64,000 nucleotides of DNA, from NCBI GenBank assembly GCA_029204225.1, contig CM055098.1, positions 18,815,303-18,879,302 of the forward strand. Reading direction: 5' to 3'. The notes beneath the pieces are model-generated. The model made no database searches, had not been told where the DNA came from, and saw only the letters and a program-made list of their open reading frames with translations. This stretch comes from Diphasiastrum complanatum. Taxonomy: Eukaryota; Streptophyta; Lycopodiopsida; Lycopodiales; Lycopodiaceae. Within the stretch, counting starts at the first letter, position 1. Each line of letters starts with the position of its first letter. A program made the translations under genes and the position numbers. Positions 1-8,546 of this stretch are shown here, in pieces.

Positions 1-760
1 CTTTCAACCACAGCACGAGTCTTCTTTCCAGTTTCTACATGAGTTGTGGAGCAACTTATCAAGCTTGGAGGAAGCAACAAAAGAGTCAACTTGGGCATTT
101 TCTTTGAAAAGAAGTGACCCAAGTGACTTTTTCCGAACCAAACAGGTATATCAGAATTCACTAGTCTGTTTGCAGCCCTAATAGACCTTGATCTTTCATT
201 TTATCACCTCCACAAATTTTGACCACTGTCAGATTATGAGAAAACAGCTTAATATACTGTCAAAATCCCACCCAAATCTTTGTCCTAGAATTCATCGGCT
301 TCACTGAGGCTAGATCTAATCAGATCAGTCCTCCAACAGCTCCGCGAATTCTATCTCAAAAATTTTGCCTATTTTATGTCAGAAAGTCATATTTTTTCCC
401 ATATCCCCTATCTGTCAGTAAAACCTCTCGTCTATGAAATTGCCATCCAGCCTACGAAATCGTCCTCAGTGAGCACGAATTTTGTCCCACTCGCGAATTC
501 TAATAGTACAATTTTTTTTTCCAAAACATAAAACAATCAATATTCTGACAGACAGCACTCCTTGTCAGAATTTGCAAGTCTCACAGTTCAATTTATCTGC
601 CTCTCCACGATTTCTCAACTTGTTTGCGAATTTTATTACAATCAGAAAGACCACTTTTTTTGTCCTACACTCTCCATTCTACCAGCAAACTGTCTTTTTT
701 TTGCCAAGTACAATACTGACCTGATCATCTATATTGTTACTCTCTTCCACACTCTGCATC
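1..760 (+). other. Gypsy-1 untranslated leader, partial
   Basis: Non-coding AT-rich stretch in front of a gypsy gag start at 761. No LTR or primer site is visible, so the element probably begins outside the window. A short motif, GCGAATTYT or a close variant, recurs (344-352, 493-501, 626-634, with ACGAATTTT near 475). The motif TCACCTCCACAAATTYTGA near 203-222 is also found near 6463-6482 ahead of the Gypsy-2 gag, which suggests related leaders. The short ORFs here look like chance frames. Confidence 0.45.
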
Positions 761-1997
761 ATGTCTCACGACTGTGTTGAATCTTCTAATCTGGCTCCTC
801 CACGACTAGAACGCAGAATTCCATGTATCGATGCACCAAAGTATGATGGACAATATGACCTAGTCCAATTTCTCCAAGACTTTGATAATGCATGCCAATT
901 TTATGGTGATACCTCAGAAACCGAAAAGCTTCGCCTATTTTCCATGGTACTCTATGGAATAGCCAATGAGTGATATCTTAATCTCGAAGCTCTTGATCTT
1001 GCTTCTTGGACCACCCTCAAGAACGCTCTCATTAAGCATTTCAAACCATCCAAACTGACTCAGAGCCCATTCATCCAAATTACCCATATCAAGATGCATC
1101 ATGAAGAGTCTGTTCGAAACTACATTGAGCATTTTAAACGTCTCAAAGTAGAATGTGTTGATGAAAATATCACCGAACGTATGGCCATAAAACTATTCTT
1201 GGTTAGATTGCGTAAAAACATCGGTCATGAACTCAAACCAGTTGACCTTTATGATCAACTTAAAGATGTAATGTGATATCCATGAGGAAAACGAAGGTTT
1301 CGACGATGACTTTTGAAAAGAAATCTAAGAATCTAGACCATCATAATCACCTGAAGTCTGACAATGTTGCCCAATCTTCTGAACTTCTACATCAAATGGA
1401 AACCTGGCAAAAAGCTCAACAATCTCATATGGATAAGCTCACTGCCAATTTCCAAACCGCCATAAACAAAGTGCTGAGAAATCCTTTCCAGCAAGAGAAA
1501 ATGTCTGGTGTCCAATCTGCTCACAACATCAAACTACTAATGAATGCCCTCAACTGTGAAACCATCTTCCAACAGCAACCAGACCCATCATCTATCGAGC
1601 ATACCACCCCTACCCTCCAGAATAGCCTGTGCCACGACCAAGGGTCTACCAACCACGACCAACTGCACCAAATTAGTACCAACCACCACGTCAACAGTTT
1701 GTCGTTAATCAACCTGCCCCAAAACAAGTTGTCCATTATCTTGATCCGAATACTATCGATCCGACAACCTACTATGTGGAAGACAATACTCAACCGCAAT
1801 ACTCTATTGAAATGGTTGTTTATTATATATATGATTCTAATGCTCAAGTAGTGGATCCCAATGCCCAAGCTTACAATCCAAGTCAAGTTGTCTTTGTCGC
1901 GCATCAACTCCCCACAATACGAGGATGTTTTATCTGTGCAGGTAAGCATCCTACTATTCGTTGCGCAAATAAACTCTGTTTTCCTCCAGCTTGTTAA
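761..1997 (+). pseudogene. gag: Gypsy-1 gag (capsid plus zinc knuckles), broken
   Basis: Retrotransposon capsid protein, which would form cytoplasmic virus-like particles. ATG at 761 (MSHDCVES...). The capsid-type fold is recognisable by comparison with the Gypsy-2 and Gypsy-3 gags: a 'KYDGQYDLVQFLQDF' start, a tract around 'TTLKNALIKHFKP', and 'VRNYIEHFKRLK'. An in-frame TGA at 971-973 replaces an expected Trp, the frame runs on to a stop at 1274, and a frameshift follows. The zinc-knuckle region lies in another frame (1776-1997 and just beyond) with CFICAGKHPTIRC and, after a stop, NCGIEHHVKDC. Both have C-X2-C-X3-H-X4-C spacing, one residue shorter than the usual X4. The gag stops at about 2040, where copia sequence begins. 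Non-functional. Confidence 0.75.
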
Positions 1998-2055
1998 AAC
2001 TGTGGTATTGAACATCACGTGAAGGACTGCCCAACCTGTTGCTCCTGTCTGTTTA

Positions 2056-5000
2056 GTGCAAGTAGAAACTTTACCAGTTGAAACCAAAGAAGGTGGTGAG
2101 GATCAGTCCTCACAAGCTGCAACATCCAGTGGCAAGAAGAAGCTGTCAAAGATCAAGTATTTTTTCTGTGGCAAGAAAGGACACTATGCATCAAACTGTT
2201 TCAAGAAGAAGAACCAATCTAAGCAAGCTAACCTTACTAATGAGGATGAGTGTGAGGGTGCAGAGAGTGAAAGAGAGGATTCATTAATGATGTCTACTTT
2301 TTTGCTTTTTTCTTTTAAGAATGAAGAAGTCTGGTGGATAGATAGTGGGGCTAGTTCCCATATGTCTAGTTCTGGGAACTCTTTCACTAATCTCATGCCA
2401 TATCTAGGTGCAAAAAGGTCAATCTATACTGCTAATGATGTAGAGTGTAGAATTGAAGGAATAGGTAGTATTACATTGTATGCATCATCATCAAAATCTT
2501 TTTTCTTACATGATGTACTGTATGTACCTAGATTTACCAAGAATCTCATTAGTGTAGGATAGTTGTTTGATAGTGGATTGGATGTCAAGTTTCAAGTTGA
2601 CAAGTGTATAATCTCAAGAGAAAATGAAGTTATTGCTAGAGGATCTAGAATTGGTAAGTTGTACAAACTAGATTCTAGGGAGAGTGCTAACATTTCAGAT
2701 ATTGCTTATGAGACCAAGGTTCTACAGGAGGATCTGTGGCACAAGAGATTGGGTCATCCCAATTTCAAAGCCATGCAATCTATGGTCAAAGAAGGAAAAG
2801 TTGTTGGTCTACCAAAGACACTGTCAAAGGAGCTTCTACCTTGTGAAGCTTGTGTGCTGGCAAAGTCACACATAAGGCCTTTTCCTAGATCAAGTATCAA
2901 GACAAAGCAACCATTTGAACTTGTACACTCTGATGTTCATTTCTCATCAACTAAGAGCAAATCTCTTTTGTAGATGATTATACAAGATATTCTTGGATCT
3001 ATATGATGTCTTCAAAAGCCATGGTTTATGATGGTTTTCTTACTTTCAAAGCTTATGTAGAAAAGTAGTTTCCTTTCAAGTTGAAAGCTTTGAGAAGTGA
3101 TAGTGGAGGAGAATACACTTTGAATAAGTTTAAAGACTTTTGTGAGAGAGAGGATATTCAAAGAGAGTTTTCTTGTTCATATACTCCTCAGCAAAATGGA
3201 GTTGCTGAGAGAAAAAATAGAACTTTTTGTGAATGTGCAAAAGCCATTAGGCTAGAAGCTTCTCTGCCTAAAGAATTTTGGGGAGAGGCAGTTGCATGTG
3301 CAAACTATCTTTGTAATAGGCTTTCAAATCTTGCAATAGGAGGAAAGACACCATTTGAGATGTTGTATAAGAAAAAGCCTAAGGTAGATCATCTTAGGAT
3401 TTTTGGCTGTGTATGCTTTGTGCATGTGCCTCTAGAAACTAGGAAGAAGGAAGATCATAGTGCTGTAAGAGGAATTTTTGTAGGATATGCATCTACCAAA
3501 AAGGCATACAAAGTTCATTTACCCTCTACTGATAAGAATGTTGTTAGTAGAGATGTGATCTTCCATGAAGATCAGAAGCCTAACTTGGATGATGCACAGG
3601 TCAAGGAGTCTCATGCAAGATCAATCATCAATCTTGATGTTGTCCAAGAAGAGGTGAGGCCGAGGCTTGAAGAGGAGCAACTTCAAGCTACCACACCAAG
3701 AAGATCTACACGAGCAAGATATGAGCCAAGTAGGCTCACATATGATGCTGAAGGAAGGCAAGTGGAAGGTGAAACTTCCTATCATGCACTTTTTATATTA
3801 GATGAAGAGCCTAAGGATGTTCAAGAAGCACTTCAATCCAAAGGGTGGGTTGAAGCAATGACCCAAGAGTTTGAAGCCTTGATGTCAAACAACACATGGG
3901 AGCTTGTGGAGCCACCAAACAACATGCATGTGATTGGATGTAAGTGGGTATTCAGAATCAAGTATAATCATGATGGATCTACCAATAAGTATAAAACAAG
4001 ACTTTGTGCCAAAGGCTACTCACAGATCAAAGGTCTTGACTATGAAGACACCTTTGCACTAGTTGCAAAGATGGTAACAATTTGAATATTCATCTCTCTT
4101 GCATGTTCTCACAAATGGAGTATGTTCCAGCTTGATGTTTCTAATGCATTTCTCAGTGGTTACCTTGAGGAGGAGATTTACATGGAGCAACCTCCAAGTT
4201 TTGTGAAGGAAGGTGATGAATCAAAAGTTTGTCTTTTGTTCAAAAGTCTGTATGGACTGAAAAGGTCTTGGTATGCAAGGCTCAACTCCTATCTCATATC
4301 ACTCGGATTTTGTCTAAGTGAATATGACCCTTCTCTTTTTTTTAAGTTTGTAGATAACTTTGTAATTATAATTCTCATCTATGTAGATGATATCATTCTT
4401 TGTGGAAACAATGAGAAGTTAGTTGATGAAACTAAGCATGCACTTGGTCCTAAGTTTAAGATGCAGGACTTAGGAGTTCTTCATTATATTGTAGGCCTTG
4501 AAATAGATTTTTGGAAAGGTCATGCATTTATAAGCCAAAGTAAATATGCACTTTCCATGCTCAGAAAATTCCATATGGAGAACTGTAAAGGCATAGATAC
4601 ACCTATGGAGCACACTGTAAAAGTTCCTATGAAAGATGATGAAAAATCCTTTGAGGACAACACTCTTTATAGGAGTCTTATTGGATCACTTATTTGGTTA
4701 ACAATGACTAGGCCTGATCTAAGCTTTTGTGTTCATAAGATAAATCAACACATGCAGGATCCAAAGTTATATCATTGGAAGTTGGCTAAAAGAGTCTTGA
4801 GGTATATATCTTCTACCTTGGATTATGGATTATTCTATGAAGGAGAAGATCTGACTTTGATTGCTTTTTCAGATTCAGATTTTGTAGGAGACAGGTTGGA
4901 TAGGAAATCCACAAGTGCTTACACTATATTTCTTGGAGGGAACTTGGTTTCTTGGCTATCAAAGAAGCAGGCAACTATTTCCTTATCATCTTGTTAAGCT

Positions 5001-5275
5001 AAATACAAATCTCTTACAACCACAACTAAGGAGGTTTTATGGATCAAAAGGCTACTTTTGGAGCTAAAGTGCTATGCAGATGAAGATCTTCCAATTATCA
5101 AGAATGATAACATTTCTGCTCAGGCTCTTGCAAATAATCCAGTCTTGCAGATCTTCTCACCAAACCTCTACTCAAGAATGTCTCTATGAAGATGAGGTCA
5201 AACCTTGGGCTAATTTCGAAATCTATGTTGATAGGAGCATAAATATTAAGGAGGAGTGTGAAGATTATTAAAATA
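2056..5275 (+). pseudogene. Copia-1 gag-pol body without LTRs
   Basis: Ty1/copia polyprotein remnant in copia domain order. A gag zinc knuckle comes first (first Cys changed to Tyr, YFFCGKKGHYASNC, about 2158-2200), then aspartic protease WWIDSGASSHM (about 2335), the GAG-pre-integrase HHCC region LWHKRLGHP...CEACVLAKSH (about 2737-2870) and the integrase core (HSDVH; RSDSGGEY; Glu in NGVAERKNRT). RT follows (FQLDVSNAFLSGYLEEE; catalytic YVDD near 4384), then RNase H (SDSDF...KSTSAY; LSSC; NISAQALANNP near 5107). Stops at 2560, 2971, 4084 and 4995, and a deletion in the integrase, kill it. It is 5' truncated: most of gag, the leader and the 5' LTR are missing, and no 3' LTR follows. Same lineage as the copia at 48714-55368. 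Confidence 0.85.
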
Positions 5276-5279
5276 TTAT

Positions 5280-5589
5280 CTTCCTATCTCGAGTTTGGGG
5301 CCATGTCCATGGTGATTTCCACTAAATTTCATGTTGTACATAAAAAGAGTGTGAATTGAGCACATATCCTTCTAGTGTAGCTCGGATTTGAAATAGATAG
5401 GTTCTATTTTGATGACATGCAGTAGTTTAGATAACATGCAAAGTCATACTGTATGCATGCAAGCCACACGCAATCAGTGCATGCAACATGCAAAGTAGTT
5501 TCAATGATCTACATATGTCTAGGCAGTTTTATGAGTTGACATGCAGTACATGCAACATACATGCATGCAGTTACTCATGTGGATCTCTA
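5280..5589. other. Junction spacer with CATGCA cluster
   Basis: Non-coding stretch between the end of the Copia-1 RNase H and the gypsy integrase tail. About ten ATGCA cores, mostly as CATGCA, lie between 5416 and 5572, some overlapping as CATGCATGCA. No LTR termini, PPT or target duplication are seen. CATGCA is the core of the plant RY/Sph element bound by B3 factors, but here it may simply be a decayed short tandem repeat. Confidence 0.4.
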
Positions 5590-6110
5590 GTAGATCCACG
5601 ATGCAATGGCTATGCAGAATCCACCAATAAAATCCTATCTGGAATTCTCACCAAAATCATCGAATCTAGCCGATCTGATTGGGAATTCAAACTCCATGCT
5701 GCTCTCTGGGCTTATCACACCACCCCAAAGAGAGCTACATGATTAACCTCTTTCCAGCTATCAAACGACCAAGAAGTCGTTATGCATGTAGAATTTTATA
5801 TCCATGCGAAACACGATGGATTAGCATCCATGCTCAACAAGTCCACAAACGTCGACAAAAGGCATGGCCATGCATGATCGATCATTGAAACTTAGAGACT
5901 TCCAGGTTGGAGATAAGGTCCTACTATACCAAGCCAAAACCTTTAAAGACAAACTGAAATTTTTGGGCCAAGCTCTTTACGTCATTTAGATAATCTTTGT
6001 CTCTGGATATGTACAACCCCAAACCCTTCAAGGCGATATCCTCGACATTGTGGTCAATGGGAGCAGACTGAGAAAGTACAATATATCCTGTTTTTATCTT
6101 GATATGTATT
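5590..6110 (+). pseudogene. Gypsy-1 integrase C-terminal fragment
   Basis: End of a gypsy integrase. It starts inside the catalytic core at 'NGYAESTNKILSGILTKI', which keeps the catalytic Glu while the usual Gln is Tyr. It continues with 'DWEFKLHAALWAYHTT', a hallmark of plant gypsy integrases, and reaches a C-terminal block ending near 6110 in 'VNGSRLRKY'. The same blocks occur in the Gypsy-3 integrase (DWEHKLHAALWAFRTT; INGSRLHMY). Stops at 5740 and later, plus frame changes, make it dead. The N-terminal half and all of RT/RNase H are missing; copia sequence occupies that place. Confidence 0.75.
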
Positions 6111-6520
6111 AGTTGTTTTTTTTCCTATTATTTTTCTTTACTGCCTGCCTACCATTTTGACAAATTTTTTGCTGTGCTTTCTTGTTCACACCATCAAGAT
6201 ACTATAAAATCAGGCATACAAATAGTCTTTCTCTGAGAAAACCACAAAAGTCATTATTTTTAGAAGATTGTCTCACACCATCTCAGATAGAATTAGAATT
6301 GACTCCTTTTTATAGTGCACAATTCATTTTTAACCTTCACGAATTCTGTCTCAGAGAAAAAAAAATTAGAAATAGAAAAAGTTAGTTTTTCGCATCAGAT
6401 ATTGACTTTCGAAATTCGTAGACAATTCGCTGAAATTTAGAAAAATTCCTATGATCTCCTTGTCACCTCCACAAATTCTGATCAGACACATTTTTGTACT
6501 GTCAGTCATTTTTTCTATTT
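6111..6520. other. Spacer / Gypsy-2 leader start, no gene
   Basis: AT-rich, non-coding. Contains TCACCTCCACAAATTCTGA (about 6463), shared with the Gypsy-1 leader near position 203. I looked for a copy of the Gypsy-2 3' LTR start (TGTTAGCATCTG) and found none, so the Gypsy-2 5' LTR appears to be missing. Confidence 0.35.
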
Positions 6521-6521
6521 C

Positions 6522-6630
6522 GCTCAAATCTCAACCGGAGCCCATCGCTCATATCTCGACCGGAGAGTTTTTTCAATTCTCGACCGAAGGTTCTAGGTCC
6601 AATCTCAACCGAAGCGATTCCTCATAATGT
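6522..6630 (+). repeat. Short iterated motif TCTCRACCGRAG
   Basis: Five near copies of a roughly 12 bp motif, CTCAACCGGAG / CTCGACCGGAG / CTCGACCGAAG / CTCAACCGAAG / GTCAACCGGAC, spaced about 15-35 bp apart. They lie in the untranslated leader before the Gypsy-2 gag start at 7526. Confidence 0.6.
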
Positions 6631-6829
6631 CAACCGGACCAGATCCACACTAGACCACAGAACTTTTCAACGACGATCAAAACTTTCCAGATCCACAACT
6701 TGAATCGGCCATCTATATCAGACGCTTTTACGAGTTATATCAGATGATCCACAAGAACTGCCAGCTGCACTGCCGTAAATAAGAGCAACTACACGAGCAT
6801 CCAAGAGATCACCTTCCACCTGCATATGC

Positions 6830-7465
6830 TCTCAGCCGTAACGACCGCATTACAGCCTTAGCGACCGCATTACAACCGTAGGGTCCACTCTTGAACCATA
6901 GTGACCACTCCTCAGCCGTCGTAACCACATTCAACTACCTCCATCCTTGAATCGTAGGCACCACAATCAAACCACCTTCGCCCTTTGCACAGTAGGGACC
7001 GCATTCAACCGCACCTCAATTGCATCAGCCTTTGCACCGTAGAGACCGCACTCACTGCAACCCACCGCTTTCGATCGCAAACAACCGCACCCAACTGAAT
7101 TTCCCTTCAATCGCAATAGGTTGCATTCCCACTACATTCGACCGTAAATACCCGCACACCACCTGCCTCCACCCTTGAACCGTGGAGACCACACCAGACC
7201 GCAAACAAACCGCAACAAAACGCAAACACACCACAACAAACTGCAACACACTGCAATCAATCGCCACGTCTGCATTCAACGACACACCATCTCCATTTGC
7301 CTTTGAACCACACAGACAACATTCCACCATAAACCGACTGCACCACGACTGCATCCGTAGTTCCGCATTCAACCACCAACAACCGCATTCCAACTGCACA
7401 ACCATAACCCATAGCGACCGTATTTTACTGCACACAACCGCATTCCGAACAACGACTCCCACGAA
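6830..7465 (+). repeat. Degenerate tandem array, ACCGCATTCAACCGTAG-like
   Basis: About 640 bp of degenerate tandem repeats of a 20-30 bp unit whose core reads roughly 'CAACCGTAGCGACCGCATT'. Recurring blocks are CCGTAG, GACCGCA, AACCGCA and CATTCAAC. The C/A-rich strand bias opens long spurious frames on both strands. Part of the Gypsy-2 leader, ending about 60 bp before the gag ATG. Confidence 0.65.
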
Positions 7466-7525
7466 TTAAGTTACCAACGAGTCCAAGAGGCCTATTTTCA
7501 CAATCCTAAGGTATTCTAGTGTGAT

Positions 7526-7726
7526 ATGGATCGTCCTTACGATCCGAATTGCTCAGAGGACTATCCACCATATATGGTCTTCCCATCCACCGAACATGCC
7601 CAATTTAATAGATATTCCAGGATGAAATCCCAAGTCCAAGAGCCATCGACCAACCCATTCGACAGATGGGAACCCATGCGTTTTAAAGCTCCATATGATC
7701 GCCCACATTTTCATGCTGCCGAATTT
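7526..7726 (+). pseudogene. gag: Gypsy-2 gag, 5' exonic half (split by Gypsy-3)
   Basis: Start of the Gypsy-2 gag, ATG at 7526 (MDRPYDPNCSEDY...). The frame is interrupted at 7727 by the LTR of Gypsy-3 and picks up after 27325 on the far side. With the 19.6 kb insert and one copy of the 5 bp target site removed, the frame is continuous across the junction, except for one TGA a few codons later. This region is N-terminal to the capsid block; its own function cannot be told. Confidence 0.6.
7722..7726. other. Gypsy-3 target site duplication, left copy
   Basis: AATTT immediately left of the LTR start at 7727. The right copy, AATCT at 27321-27325, differs by one base. This is the 5 bp duplication expected for gypsy integration, with one later substitution. 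Confidence 0.55.
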
Positions 7727-8546
7727 TGTGGGGTCGAAGATCTCTTGTAGTATAGCCCTTCCGCCTGTCAACAAAGGTTAGATCACTGGATAGGTATCTA
7801 ACTATGCATAGATGCTACTTTTAGTCAATTTCCTACTTTCTCCCTTAACTCTACTCACCACTATACTACTCCTCTTCAACTCTACTCCTCTACACTAACA
7901 TTCATCATGGTTTTGGTTGAAGAGAAGGAATGGAGAAGAAGAGATTGAGAAGGGAAGAGAAAGAGAGAGATAGAGAGTGAGGGTGGAGGTTAGCTCAAAT
8001 TCTCCTTATGTTTGCTAATGGAAAATCATTCACTATGGCAAACAATAAACATGGAAATAGAAAGCAATGGAAAACACAATCAAGAGCAATAGCAAGTAGT
8101 GAATAGCAAATGAGGATGCTTCTCTTCCAAAAATGGTAGAGTTTCCTCCTTCTCATTAAGCCTAAAAATAGTGTACAAATGGTGCCTTTTTATAAAATGG
8201 AGAAGGCCCTTGCCCCTCAATCTTGTTGGCTAATATTCACAATGATCCTATCCATTCATCTTGGACCCAACTTGATCCAAGGGTCCACAAAAAGTACATT
8301 AGAAATCACAAGATTCATGTGAGTCCCAATTTGGACCCAACTCTAAAAAGTGATATCTAAGTTCAAAAATGACATTGGGCCTCTAGTTTTATTTTAATTC
8401 CAAGGCCCAAGTCAAGTTTATTTTATTTACAACTCTAATTGCGTGCTCATTGGGCCATGGGCTTATACACGCAAGATGCCATGCCCTCACAACACATTTT
8501 ATTGGAGGATTTATTTATTTACACTTTGTTGGGAATACCCCCAACA
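7727..8546 (-). repeat. Gypsy-3 3' LTR
   Basis: 820 bp; on the minus strand it runs from TGTTGGGGG to CCCCACA. It matches 26500-27320 over its full length with scattered differences (for example GTAT/GTAC, CATAGATGC/CATAGGTGC). A TATA-like TTTTATAAAA at about 8187-8196 could serve a minus-strand promoter. No polypurine tract abuts the internal side at 8547; the second ORF reads straight into the LTR. Confidence 0.85.

Noticed and set aside
1521-2087. 188-codon minus-strand frame
   Set aside because: Antisense of the broken Gypsy-1 gag; no homology recognised.
7052-7469. 136-codon minus and 95-codon plus frames
   Set aside because: Produced by the degenerate ACCGCA-type tandem array in the Gypsy-2 leader.
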